From Topomyia yanbarensis (Eukaryota > Arthropoda > Insecta > Diptera > Culicidae), in assembly GCF_030247195.1 (NCBI RefSeq), contig NC_080672.1, forward strand, positions 397,933,037 through 397,997,036: DNA of 64,000 nt, in the 5' to 3' direction. The first letter of the stretch is position 1, and each line of letters starts with the position of its first letter. The notes under the pieces are model-generated. The model worked only from the letters and a program-made list of their open reading frames with translations, did not search any database and had not been told where the DNA came from. The position numbers were made by a program, and so were the translations under genes. Shown here in pieces: positions 43,376-53,839 of the stretch.

Positions 43376-44178
43376 TGAACGATGACATAACACACATAAT
43401 TACTGCACAATTTCCTTATGAATAGAAGGAAAATATAAGGACCGATATGGCTGCCTTGAGGTACGCCGGACGTTACGTCGAAGGATGAGGATAAATGATT
43501 CCCGATTTTAACAGACATTTTACGGCCTGACAAGTAAGATCGAAGCCATTGGTTGATTTTATTGAAGGCGGCCGACAGATCGGTGTATATTGCATCAGCC
43601 TGCAATCGATCCTGTAGCGAGCGAGCGATAAATGAGGTGTAGGCTACTAAATTAGTGCAAGTAGAACGCCTGGGAATGAAACCGTGTTGAGTTTCTGAGA
43701 TGTAGCTAGAACAACAATGTGTCAAAAACTCGAGAACGATGAGCTCCAATAATTTCGATAGTGCACATAAAGATGCGATTCCTCGGTAATTGGGAACTTC
43801 GCTTTTGGATCCTTTTTTATAAACCGGAAAAACGTAAGATGATTTCCAGATGGTAGGAAACACTCCAGAACTTAACGATATATTGAAAACGACGGACAGA
43901 GGTAGGCAAAGCGACGACGAGCATTTTTTAATGATAGATGATGGGATTCCGTCAGGTCCAGAAGTGTTAGAACACTTGAGTTTTGTGCAAGCTTTTTGTC
44001 CAATATCGGAAGATATCGTGAAATGAGGTCCAATACTAATCCTACGGGGAATGTTGTCGGCTGCTGCGGAGACTTGTTGATTATTAAGAGTATCATTGGT
44101 AAAAACACTGCTGAATTGTTGGCGAAATAACTCACAGATGTCCGGCAATGAAGTCGCTTCTAAATCACCCAGCGACAT
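43376..44178 (-). pseudogene. LINE reverse transcriptase fragment
   Basis: An open minus-strand frame with GPDGIPSSIIKKC, YKKGSKSEVPNYRGIASLC, ETQHGFIPRRST, DAIYTDLSAAFNKIN and GVPQGSHIGPYIF. After AFNKIN about 15-20 residues are missing before WLRSYLSGRKMSV, so the palm is shortened. The catalytic YADD motif is not present because the element ends just after RT motif 4 (GVPQGSHIGP). Inactive. Confidence 0.85.
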
Positions 44179-44293
44179 AGAAGTGGGTAAACCTGACTCA
44201 CGCCTCTGTTCATTAACGTAATTCCAAAACTTTTTTGGATTGTTACGAAGGTGGCTTTGAATACGATGAAGGTAGGAATAGAAGAGAGACTTA

Positions 44294-44945
44294 TTAAGTC
44301 TCTTGTAACAATGATTTAAGAAGATTCTGATTCTTTAGCATATCGGTTCGGTATTTCGAAAACTTTTTTAGAGCTGACCTTTTGGCCGATTTAAACTTTT
44401 TTAGTGTACGATTCGACCATGGAGGATATTCACAGCCATGATTGAGTTTTTTAGGAGTAAACTGATCGATAGCATAAATCAGTACGTTCGAAACAATTTC
44501 AGCCGCTGCGTTTGCATCAGATTGTGGCAAGATTTCATTCCAATTGATACGAGACAAGAAACGGTGCATTCCTCGAAAATCTGTCTTGCGATAGGCATAT
44601 GTCAGTTTCTCAGTGGTATCTTCGAATGTATAAGGTACACATTTTCGGAGAAAACAATGAAGAGCAGGGTGGTGTTGGCATAGTTTAACGAGAGGAGCTG
44701 GAGCACGACAAACGGCAAAGTGATCGGAGAGCTCCTGGCTTCCAAAGCAAAGATCCAAAATACAGTTGTTGTCATTAGTGACGTCACATAGTTGAACTAG
44801 CCCCGCGGTGCTGTAACCGTCGAGTAGCTGAGTGATACACGTGTTAGTTGATGAGTGTGATGAGTCTGGGTACAGAAATGATGTATTATTACGAACCCAA
44901 TTAATGCCGATAAAGTTGAAGTAGTTGATTGTAATATATTTGCAG
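44294..44945 (-). pseudogene. LINE endonuclease C-terminal part and linker
   Basis: From 44945 downward the frame reads endonuclease sequence, followed by LDLCFGSQELSDHFAV, the SDH motif that closes APE-type LINE endonucleases. The linker continues (PYTFEDTTEKLTYAYRKTDF, CEYPPWSNRTLKKFKSAKRS), typical of Jockey-like ORF2 before the RT. The frame ends at 44294; the next segment resumes in another register. Confidence 0.82.
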
Positions 44946-44984
44946 TGTCGACAGAAACAATAAACTTCATCAATTAAATTAAAA

Positions 44985-45090
44985 TAAATTTAATTCAGTT
45001 AAAAATGCGGGCCCCCAAAACAGACCCGGGCCCCAGGGTAGTTGCTCCCCCTGACCCCCCCTCTCGTCGGGCCTGCTTATGACTAGTTGC
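44985..45090. other. GC-rich patch, possible MITE end
   Basis: GGGCCCCAGGGTAGTTGCTC, then a CCCCCTGACCCCCCCTCTCG stretch ending in TCGGGCCTG, stands out from AT-rich surroundings. CTCTCGTCGGGCCT also appears at about 40472. The complement begins CAGGCCCGACGAGAG, which suits a hAT-type end, but the partner end and target duplication were not found. Confidence 0.3.
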
Positions 45091-45493
45091 TTCGGTTATT
45101 AACAAAAGAAAAATTGAGTTGAGAAAATAAGCGAACTGAAATAAAACAAGAAATGCCCTGGTGCAACTTTTGTCCGACCTTTTTTGACAGTTATATAGAT
45201 TATGAGATATACGCTAAAATCGATTAACCAAATGTTTGTTGATGATGCCCCATGTCATTGGTAATATTATTGTCAGTCAACTTTCAAAAAAAATAGCTAA
45301 AAGAACATTAAATAGTTTAATTATTTACAAAAAGTGTAATTGCAGGATTTGATGCATTTTTGTGTCCGGCATAGAACGAAGAAAATCACGAATCAACATT
45401 TAGTTTATGAATAATTTTCATAAAATTGGAAACTAGTTCACAGACAAAAAAAAATAAATGCGTTATGCAAGCACTATTGAAAACAAATTGAAC
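45091..45493. other. AT-rich spacer with a third large-repeat fragment
   Basis: 45376-45440 (CACGAATCAACATTTAGTTT, then ATGAATAATTTTCATAAA and CTAGTTCAC) corresponds to 36817-36880 in the large diverged repeat. The remainder is unassigned. Confidence 0.5.
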
Positions 45494-46275
45494 ACAATTC
45501 GTCGCTGTTGTGCTATCTTATGACAAACGCCATTTTGGGGTAAACTGAGTTAGATATGCCACATTACTTCCTTGAAAAATCTCTACAAAGTGGTGTTTTC
45601 AGAATTTTGAAATTCTACTTGGTTACTTAGATATAGCGAGAAACATGATGAGAAATTGTGAGTTTTTTGCTTCAAATCACTATATCTAGAGATTTGCTTA
45701 AGTTTTATTGAAGTTTTAGATGTTTTATGTGTGAAAATGTCTGCGGAACACAATGGCATAAACATTTTCAAAAGAAAATTAGACTAGTTGTTATAAAAAC
45801 ACATTTTTAGTTTTAAACTGGAAATAAAGGATATTTGGCAACACTGTAACCAAAAATAACATTTTTTTTCTAGATTCCCTGACTCATTTCCTTCAAAATG
45901 CATTTCACCGATTGTTTATAGACCATATGAACGCAAAGATATGAATAAAAGTTAAAAATTGATGATTTTTTTCTATGGAAAATTTTCCATGCACGATTAT
46001 GACACGTCATATAAATTTTGTCATCAATACACGCCTATGACACGTGTGAGTGTGACTTTTGTTTACATTCATAGTAAAAACTCGCAACATAGTCAACCGA
46101 TCTTCGTAATATTTGAGAGATATAATGCAGAATAGATAGAAGCATCAATTGTCTTCTTTGGATTGTTTATACCGTGTATAAGTTCCAAGATATCCAATCT
46201 CAAACTTTAAAAATCGTTTTTCTCAAAATGTGCTAAATGGCGCTTGTCATAAGATAACACAACAGCGACGAATTG
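45494..46275. mobile_element. 782-bp TIR element, CAATTCGTCGCTGTTGTG ends
   Basis: The left end CAATTCGTCGCTGTTGTGCT and the right end are inverted repeats over about 40 bases with two mismatches (the phrase ATCTTATGACAAACGCCATTT is matched by ATCTTATGACAAGCGCCATTT). No target duplication is obvious and no coding frame is present. It is a MITE-like or foldback element of unknown superfamily. Confidence 0.8.
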
Positions 46276-46375
46276 CGAAACACATAATTTTTTATTGTTC
46301 CTGTATTTAAAGGCATTTTCCATAGGCCTTTTATATCAATGCGCTGCCAAGTGTAGATCGCAGCAAGAAAAAAAT

Positions 46376-46640
46376 AAAATAGTTATGGAATTTGCGTTTC
46401 GACTTTGTCTCATCAGATTCCGACAATAACTAAGTGACGCCATTCACGCCCAAATATGGTTTTAAACAATGTTCTCCGTAGTAGAGAAAAATATTTTTTG
46501 CCTAAATTTTTCTCCTTTAGGTAAAAATAATGGACGTTCTCCTGTCACTAGTAGGATCACAATATGATTATTCGATCACTGCCTGTTCTGAAAAGGCCGT
46601 GATCGTGAATATATTACTTTACTTGATAGGCAACAATTCG
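46376..46640. repeat. Second copy of the GCGTTTCGRCTT dispersed repeat
   Basis: Corresponds to 37760-38060: TTGCGTTTCGACTTTGTCTC, CATCAGATTCCGACAATAAC, then a TTTTTCTCCTTTAGGTAAAA stretch. Non-coding. Confidence 0.55.
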
Positions 46641-46651
46641 CTTCGTTGAAT

Positions 46652-47600
46652 CTACGCCGAGTGAAGAATTCTCCTCCACTGGACCCGGTCCTGGGCCCAT
46701 CTCTTCCAGTCACCCTGCACATTGAGTGCTTTTAGGTCTTCTTCCACTGCAAACAGCCATCGTGTACGCGGCCTGCCACGGAGTCGCCGGCATCTTCCCG
46801 GTTCTCTACTGAATATTATCTTCGCCTGTCGTTCTTCCGGCATTCGTGCCACATGACCAGCCCACCGCAGCCTGCCGTTTTTTATTAGCTTGACAATATC
46901 CACTCCTTTATATACTTGGTATAACTCGTGATTCATGCTACGCCGCCAGATGCCATTTTCTTCTTTACCGCCGAGTATTGTTCGCAGCACCTTACGTTCG
47001 AAAACATCGAACGCTCTACGATCAACTTCCTTTAACGTCCACGTTTCATGGCCGTACAAGGCAACCAGAACTATCAATGTCTTGTACAATGCGAATTTTG
47101 TCTTCGTCTGCAAACTACGGGACTTCAGCTGGCTACGAAGTCCGTAAAAAGCCCTATTTGCAGCTGCAAGACGCCTTCTCACTTCGCGGGTAACATCATT
47201 ATTGCACGTGTCACTAGAGTTCCAAGGTACACAAATTCTTCCACCAGTTCAATCAGAGAATCAGCCTAATCAGATTCGTCGGAAAACCATGTTTTACCAT
47301 TATCTGCCATAACTTGTTTCTTTTCACTGAATCGTACGCCGCTTTGAAATCAATAAACAGATGGTGTGTCTGCAAGTTGTATTCCCGGAATTTATCTAGG
47401 ATCTGTCGCAGGGAAAACATTTGATCCGTTGATGATCAGCCTTCACGAAAACCACCTTGGTATTCGCCGACGAAAGACTCCTCCAACGGCCTCAATCTTA
47501 TCTCAATTTTTGTATAAGTGACAAATGAGGCCCTCTTAGCCAGTCATCAGGTAGTTCTTCTTCTTCCCATACTTTCAAAAGAGTACGGTGAAGTATTTCG
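46652..47600 (-). pseudogene. RTE-like LINE reverse transcriptase remnant
   Basis: Reading leftward: a much-decayed motif near 47590-47530 (EGLICHLYK), then RLRPLEESFVGEYQ, FREG with a TGA after it, and YNLQTHHLFIDFKAAYDSVK (about 47400-47320), i.e. RT motif 3 with its catalytic Asp. Just after KHGFPTNLIRL the sequence jumps to EEFVYLGTLV (47240), so the part holding the YADD box is missing. The rest is open for 176 codons (46652-47182), with ETWTLKEVDRRAFDVFERKV, RLRWAGHVARMPEER and RRLRGRPRTRW, the usual carboxy end of this LINE group. Mosquito JAM-like elements are of this type. Confidence 0.83.
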
Positions 47601-48190
47601 TGCAATATATTATAGCTTAGAAAATGGAATCATTGAAATAGCAACTGGAAAATCGCCCCCACATCACAGACCTATGTTTTATGCTGTTAATTGTACACTG
47701 AATGATTTGGCAGATCAATTCATGCGCTGTTATAATATTTTTGAAAGGACGGATTCCATTATAATGAGGCGGCAATTACCGAGGCAGTCAAAATAATTAT
47801 TAGCTCAATTTATGCGCACACTTGCTTGGCAGAACAGTGCGGAAGTGATGCTTGTTGTAGATGCTGTTGATGTTTTTTTTACTTGTCGAGAATCGCAAAC
47901 TGTTTTCAAAATAATAAAAAAACACACACACAACGAAAGATATGCTGAAAGTCACAAAGTTTGTTCGCTGCGGTGCGCATTCCAGTGTACGGACCATTCG
48001 TCAGGAGAGAACACTCTTTCAATCTAACCAGCTTGGAATGAGCGAAAATCTTCTTGTTAAATCCCCTGAACTAGTTGGTTGCGAAGATTTCACTGTTCTA
48101 ATTTTAAGCTTGATCAGGAATCGGCAAATGACTCAGTATATTTATTTGTTGGCCAACGCATTGCACAAGACGATTGTTTTGATTACATAA
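47601..48190 (+). other. Unrecognised short frames
   Basis: Frames at 47518-47796, 47812-48027 and 47942-48190 follow one another on the plus strand. Phrases such as RTLAWQNSAEVMLVVDAVDV and ELVGCEDFTVLILSLIRNRQ look protein-like, but no family is recognised. The first overlaps the RTE remnant and is partly its shadow. These could be pieces of an unknown transposon protein. Confidence 0.2.
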
Positions 48191-49900
48191 CCTTTTCAAA
48201 GACGTAAGCCTAATATCTAGCGACTGTGAATGACAAAATATTCTTGTTTCAGGAACCGGTTATCTGCTTAAGATTAATGGAGATAGGATTTTCGGGAATC
48301 TGGTCCCATCTCGCGCTGCGGATACTGCGCAAAAACGAAACAACACATACCTACCACATATTGACCTTGAACTAAATTAACGCGAAACCAAGCTAATTGT
48401 TCGGAACTTGTTTGGTATTCAGCCCACTCACTAAGTAACATACACAAACCGCATGCAAAGAAGCCAAGCTAGTCGACATCCAATTCCACACGATCGTACA
48501 GCACTCAAATACCATTACTGAATTATTGAACGAATTGCATTCAGTGTGTGCCGTCATGCGGCCCATTTTCTTTCTTAACTCTCGCCTAATTTGATCATAA
48601 TTGAAATTGAACCAGATTGAATTTTCAACATTACATCACGAACTCCGGCCACAATTGTTCGCTTCTTCACTTGTTTCGCCCGTACCTGTCAGACGATTAG
48701 GCCGACAAAACCCTTTTATTACCGTTCCGTTCCACCGACTCAAGGTACCGTGGCATGGCATGGAGTAGACACGACCCCCTCAACCGGAGGTCGTCAACAT
48801 TTAATTTCATTTTATTTTCCCCTCTGCCTCCGCTAAGTAATAGTTTCATTTCATGGTTTCGAAAAAGGAATTTCTTTACGCTTCACTAATTCCAGCTGCC
48901 GTCTCTGTGTTTTACGATTAGTGACTTTGCAAATTCCATAACGAATCAAACCACTTTTCATGGAAATAACTACAATCGGGCACAGTGTCTCTCCGGTGCG
49001 TGGTTGGGGCTTGTCATTTTCGTCATGAGTCTGTTTTTCCGGAACTGAGGGGTAATGTTTCTTAGCTTCGATAAATGTCTCAGTCTATAAAAATTTAATG
49101 CGAACATGATCGGATAGCATGCGTAGCCCCCCCACACACACAGTAAACAAATCGAAATAATTGCTAATATTACACCACAAGACAGCAACCAGTCACTGGA
49201 TGACAGCCACCTGGGTTTAATTTTTATATGAATAAATCTCCTGCTTAGCACATACCTCCGCGCCATCACCGGGTGGGTGAATGGGAATTAAATTAATGCA
49301 GCACTCTGTGCACTCAACCCGTTCCGAATCGTTTAACTAGTCGGCGTGTGAGACCGCTCACCGCGTGGACCGCACGCCGCCGCTTGTTTTCACTTTCATT
49401 TTCTGCCTATCCACCATTTATACACCACCATCCATCCGAACTGGAATCTAATCCGCACAAAGTCAAGTCAGGCAGCAAGGCAAACAGTAACAACAATAAC
49501 AACAAAGCAAGCAATAACAAGTGGATCACGTTTCCCACCGCTCGGCAAAGACCTCAAGCAATCGGGGCTCTGTCCCGGTGGGGAACTTGATCGAGGAAAC
49601 CTGCAGATCGCACGGCGTAGCAGAGGTGAAATACAATAAGGTTTGTGCGTCCTTGAAATAGTTCGCATCTTGCAGGGCTTAGGTAATCGTACCGGCTGAG
49701 TGGTAAGACTAAGTTGGTTAGGATTATTAAGGGAGGACAAAGGTCCTCGAGAGGTATAATTAAAAACGTTCTATAGCTACTCAAAGTTCCTTTGGAATAC
49801 GAGAACTAGTTATGTTGATTGAAGACTTCGAATTTCCAACCTCATCTAGCGTTGATTGCATACACTTGGTTAATTTGTTAATTTGAACATATACTGTAAC
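48191..49900. other. Unique non-coding DNA, GC-richer at right
   Basis: No repeat shared with the rest of the window. 49350-49620 has codon-like composition, with a polyasparagine-type stretch (AACAACAATAACAACAAAGC), and could be a host leader or exon. No splice or domain evidence is strong enough to call it. Confidence 0.3.
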
Positions 49901-50030
49901 TGATTCGTTGTGGAATTTGCGTTACTTATAGGTTATGAAGTTTTTCTCCCTCGAAGCGTTTTAGAGATTTTTTCAAAACCCATCTTTTTTCTTCTTTTAG
50001 TTATTAACCAATATCACAATTTCTCCTTAG

Positions 50031-50420
50031 AGCAAGTTGTTTTACGTGTCTCAAAGATGTTTCGTCATCAAATGGGTGGAGCTGACAATGAATTAAAATT
50101 TTTATTCACTAGTGAACAATAGACCATCAATCATAGCACCGCTAAAGGCAGCTTTTACAAAATCGTGATCTGTTAGCAAGGAGTGTTCCTTCTGGAAGTA
50201 AAGAGCGGGTCAACGGCGGAAAAATACTTCAAATAAGGCTTCAAACGCAAACTGGAGAATTCTTTTGCTAGGCAATTGGTTTTACGTGTCTCAAAGATGC
50301 CTCATCGTCAAATGGGCGGAGCTGGCAATTATATTAAACTCACGTCCGCTAATTGAATAGTAGACCACCAATCAAAACACAGTTAATGACTGCTTTCACA
50401 AAATCATTTTTAACGTAGTT
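50031..50420. repeat. Two tandem units with TTTTACGTGTCTCAAAGATG
   Basis: The phrase TTTTACGTGTCTCAAAGATG starts at 50040 and again at 50280. Each is followed by TCGTCAAATGGG(T/C)GGAGCTG, then TAGACCA(T/C)CAATCA and an ACAAAATC end. The period is about 240 bases. Non-coding. Confidence 0.85.
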
Positions 50421-50439
50421 CGCTATGGAATTTGCTGCA

Positions 50440-50760
50440 GTTATATCAAAGTCTCACTTGATCCATGAAATAGCTCGACCTTTGAGCCATTTAGCTCCCG
50501 ACTTTTCTCTTGCTTTCCACCGTTCTCTCCATCTGTTACGCGAGGATCTGCGCACTTGAGCCATTCAGCCCCGAACTCCACTCGTATATTTCCCAGCCGT
50601 AAATAATCACAAACCTCTCAGCTCCGGTTTAGCTCAACTTCCCGTGCACCATTCAGTTCCCAGCTTTATCAGGATCTACTCGAATAGTCCCTGGCGGTGA
50701 ACTCACGCTGTAACTCGTCAGGGTAACCAATTAGCACTGGGTGGAAATATACCTATTTGT
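50440..50760 (-). repeat. R1-clade 3' UTR-like fragment
   Basis: TTCAGTTCCCAGCTTTATCA, then GGATCTACTCGAATAGTCCC and TGGCGGTGAA, resembles 52557-52615 (TTAGCTTCCAGTTTTATCGA, GATCTAGTCGGGTG). The same DNA is found in the 3' region of the R1-clade copies to the right. The foldback-rich block at 50.8-52.4 kb lies between the two parts. Confidence 0.5.
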
Positions 50761-51202
50761 GCGTACTCTCTCCGTAGAGTGCACTGTTTACGTAAATTAT
50801 GCTCACTGTTCCTTATGATCGTTCACTTTTTACCTAAAATTTTGTTTATGATTTTGTTTGTGAACGATTTTGTTAGTTCAGATAGGTGTAGTAATTTTTA
50901 TTAAACATTTGTATATAGACTACTACAATTTGTTTTCATCCACCTGTCATAGGTGGAGGAAAATAAATCGAAAATCGCATTTCAGTCGAATTATTTTCAT
51001 AATGGAACCTGACCAACTGGTATAGTAAGTCTCCGGAATAAGTTTTACAGCGACATAGAGCATTTCAACACCATTATAAATACTTTAGGTGAGTTATTTC
51101 AAACGTTTAAATTGGCTGACAGTTTTATATATGACAGCTGGAGCAAAACAAACCATCAATTAGTATGTGTGAAATGAATTGCACACAACTTTCTACGTAA
51201 CA
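50761..51202. other. AT-rich spacer
   Basis: No feature recognised. Confidence 0.4.
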
Positions 51203-51554
51203 TAAGGGCCCCGTACACGAGGCGTTAGTAATGTCATTACTGAGCAGTAATGTCACTTTTAATGAACGTGTAAGGCGAGTAATGATGGAATTCCCATACA
51301 ATTCCAGTAATGACACTACTTAGTAATGACACTTTTATTACGCGTGTAAGGGCCCCTATAGGGATTAGTTAGATCACCGTTCCCCTTTTTGCTGTTTATA
51401 GGGGCCCTTACACGCGCAATAAAAGTGTCATTACTAAGTAGTGTCATTACTGGAATTGTATGGGAATTCCATCATTACTCGCCTTACACGTTCATTAAAA
51501 GTGACATTACTGCTCAGTAATGACATTACCAGCGCCTCGTGTAAGGGGCCCTTA
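51203..51554. mobile_element. Foldback MITE, AGGGCCCC ends, arms ~150 bp
   Basis: The left arm 51203-51355 and right arm 51400-51554 are near-identical inverted copies (both start TAAGGGCCCC outward and include TCATTACTGAGCAGTAATG-type words). A loop of about 45 bases separates them. TA borders each end (51203-51204 and 51553-51554). The arms themselves contain many TAATGACACTAC/TAATGTCAC words. The short frames on each side are mirror images and are not genes. Confidence 0.92.
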
Positions 51555-51559
51555 TTGGT

Positions 51560-52180
51560 TGCTGGATACGCTGCAAAGGCGATGACAGCTGTGCACCGAG
51601 GCGGTTTGTCAGTTTTATTTTGGTCGGGTAGAAGGCGGCCATCAGAGTGATAGTTTAGATAGTAACGAACCACGGCAACGAGAAGACGTTGTCGATAATT
51701 TTCGCAATAGTTTACCCCCACAAGAACAGAAGTAAAGTGCACGTGTGCGACGGAAACAAAACCCGCCAGAAAGGGCCGGCCCGTGGTTCGGGTACTCGTT
51801 TGTTTTGTGGTGCTGAATCGCCGTCGTGGGAAGCTAATTACCAAGGAGCTTTCGCTTCCCCGGCCAACCGTAAATGATCCAGACGCACCAAACCGCCCTC
51901 GCTGAGAAGAATAAGCCCAACGAGCTTTGCTCTCCTTCCCAGCTAATAGCCAAGGAGAGCGAAGCAGGGTGGACAGCGGCTCCCCCTTGGAAGAATACTG
52001 CGGTGTCTTCCGGGATTCTTTGCGGGGAGCGAAGAATGTGGTGATTCGTCACCACTGTCGCTAGGGTGGTTCCAACAAATGAGCCTTGCTCACCTCCCTA
52101 GCTAATAGACAAGGACCACTGCCGGAGCAGCCAGCTTTGCTACCAGACCAGGCCGTTGTTGTCGGTGGAATAAACGGTAA
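51560..52180. other. GC-rich block with internally repeated phrase
   Basis: The phrase (G/C)CTAAT(T/A)(A/G)(C/A)CAAGGA occurs three times (about 51833, 51941, 52101), each after a C/T-rich word and before an AGC-rich stretch. One plus-strand frame from about 51898 reads AEKNKPNELCSPSQLIAKES and continues to a stop near 52040. The composition is coding-like, but no gene family is recognised. It may be a processed pseudogene or the body of an unknown element, lying between two foldback MITEs. Confidence 0.3.
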
Positions 52181-52183
52181 AGT

Positions 52184-52398
52184 TATTCTGGTTGCAGTTG
52201 AAAACTGGAAAATCCATCCAGCGACAATCGGTTTTTCTCCTGTTTAGTGCTAATCCATGATGTCGGAAGTAGTGCGCTGGATAGCGCATCATTGTACGAA
52301 AAGAGCGCACTACTTCCGACGTGATTCCATTGTTTAGAATCAGAGAAAATACAATTGTCGCTGGTTGGATTTTCCACTTTTCAACTGCAACCAGAATA
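52184..52398. mobile_element. Foldback MITE, TATTCTGGTTGC ends
   Basis: Arms of about 100 bases: TATTCTGGTTGCAGTTGAAA at the left is mirrored at the right (TTTCAACTGCAACCAGAATA, one mismatch). Further in, GTCGGAAGTAGTGCGC mirrors GCGCACTACTTCCGAC exactly. The loop is about 20 bases. The outer TA may be the target duplication. Non-coding. Confidence 0.92.
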
Positions 52399-52429
52399 AA
52401 TTTATATTTATTTGTTTACCTTTTTGTTT

Positions 52430-53040
52430 TGATGCGAAAATCCGAAATTCCGGTAGAAGCACCTAGGCCGCCCTGAAAAGGCTACTTACAACGCTACTCC
52501 GACTGAGAGTTCCCAGGCGGAGGAATTTCTCCCGAAACCCATTTCCTTGAACAATTTAGCTTCCAGTTTTATCGAGATCTAGTCGGGTGTTTCCCGACAG
52601 TGAATCTACTCTGTACTCCAACTGCTAATTCCCAGATGGTGGATTTCTCCCAATATCGATGCGAGTATTCGTGAGACATTTAACTCCCCGGTTCAACGGA
52701 ATCTACTCTATCTAGTTCCCAGGAGTGGACCTAGCCTACTCAACGGGCCAGCCGATAGATGCCGCGGGCGATCCAGCGATTCCGGGTGGAACGTGAGCCC
52801 TGCTTCACTGGTGCCACAACGACCCACTGATAGCTGTTCGACGCAACCCACTCGCTTTAGTCACTGGCGGTGGGTTTGATCTACACACGAGCGTCGAAAG
52901 AGCAAGGTTGTCGAGGTCGGTCCTCTGATTACAGGTTAGCGTGATGTCCGATAAACTGGCGTCTCGACAACCAACCCCCGGTGCATCGACGGGAACTGCT
53001 CGAGCTAGTCTCCGGCAAAAAATCTAACCTACTCTTAACC
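52430..53040 (-). repeat. R1-clade 3' UTR with tandem units (downstream copy)
   Basis: This follows the ORF2 end at 53040 in transcription direction. It contains diverged repeats of a 150-190-base unit, recognisable by GATTCCGGGTGGAACGTG (52774), its relative at 52924 (TGATTACAGGTTAGCGTGAT) and CTGGTGCCACAACGACCC-type words. Related units are found in the 3' region of the upstream copy at about 53497 and 53683. Confidence 0.6.
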
Positions 53041-53335
53041 TCACTTATTCGAACTGTCAGTTCTGATCCTCAGTTCGTTGATCGCTTCTCTATTTCTTCT
53101 GTAGTTCCACTAGTATTTGCGCGACTATTCTACTGACCGTATTCCACGTCCTTTCTTCTGTACACATCTCTTGTACGATATTCTTTGCGCTTAGAGCTGG
53201 TAACTCACTTCGCACTTCCTCGAATCTGGGGCAGTTGAAGTCCTGCTGCACCATCGCGCTCTAGACAGTAGGGTGAAGGTGCGTGATCGACCGATGAAGA
53301 TACTTCCTGAAGCAGTGGATCTCACTCGTTTGCTG
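53040..53335 (-). pseudogene. R1-clade ORF2 C-terminal fragment (downstream copy)
   Basis: On the minus strand: HCFRKYLHR (near 53320), then CPRFEEVRSELPALSAKNIV and ERTWNTVSRIVAQILVELQK. This is the usual last part of R1-clade ORF2, after the CCHC motif, and it corresponds to the end of the copy at 53.84-54.4 kb. It shows that a second R1-type element lies head-to-tail with the first. Confidence 0.78.
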
Positions 53336-53830
53336 TAATTCGACCGCATCTCTCTTCGCCGCTTGGAACCGGCAACTCTATTCGCCCTGGGGTGCTGCTA
53401 ATACTCCAGCGCAATCGTCCTTACAGCACGTTGTCAATCGTTATCCTAGCTATCCCCACTTCCGCGAGAAAACTGATACAACGCCGAGGATGGTCCACCG
53501 ATTCCGGGTGGAGCGTCACTTCCGGTACGCTGGTACCACGACGATCCGAAACCATTACTTCGTCACACACCACTCATCTAGTCCCCGGCGATGGACCTAG
53601 AATACACCGACGAAGAACTGCTTCTTCTACTATGCTCTCCAATTTGATCCATGGCGCAGCCGATAAGGTTCCGAGGTCAGTCCGGTGATTCCGGTAAAGC
53701 CTGGCGTCCAGTTTACTGGCGCTCTATCGACCCAAACCCGGTGCTACATCGCGTACTGCTCAACTAATCCTCGGCAGTGGATCTAGTTTACTCCGACGGA
53801 GAGTTCTCCGGTGAATGAATTTTTCCTGAA
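53336..53830 (-). repeat. R1-clade 3' UTR with tandem units (upstream copy)
   Basis: Two units with GATTCCGG(G/T)... appear at about 53497 and 53683, 186 bases apart. Each is followed by a CTGG(T/C)(A/G)C...CGACC phrase and (T/C)CCCGGCGATGGACCTAG-type sequence. The same unit occurs in the 52.7-53.0 kb segment. Confidence 0.55.
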
Positions 53831-53839
53831 CCCAATTTA

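Larger units (their letters stand above)
43376..44950 (-). mobile_element. 5'-truncated Jockey-like LINE
   Basis: The element reads leftward from about 44945 (endonuclease, FNFIGINWVRNNTSFLYPDS) to 43376 inside the RT. Its 5' end is cut within the endonuclease and its 3' end stops shortly after RT motif 4, so the YADD part is absent. The direction is opposite to the element at 1-2.8 kb, and the sequence is a different Jockey-like family. Confidence 0.82.

Noticed and set aside
44985..45090. CpG island or promoter
   Set aside because: The GC-rich patch is about 100 bases with C/G homopolymers and a motif repeated at 40472, which fits a transposon end better.
51125..51316. Two identical small proteins on opposite strands (also 51441-51650)
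   Set aside because: They are the two arms of one foldback element, so the identity is a consequence of the inverted repeat.
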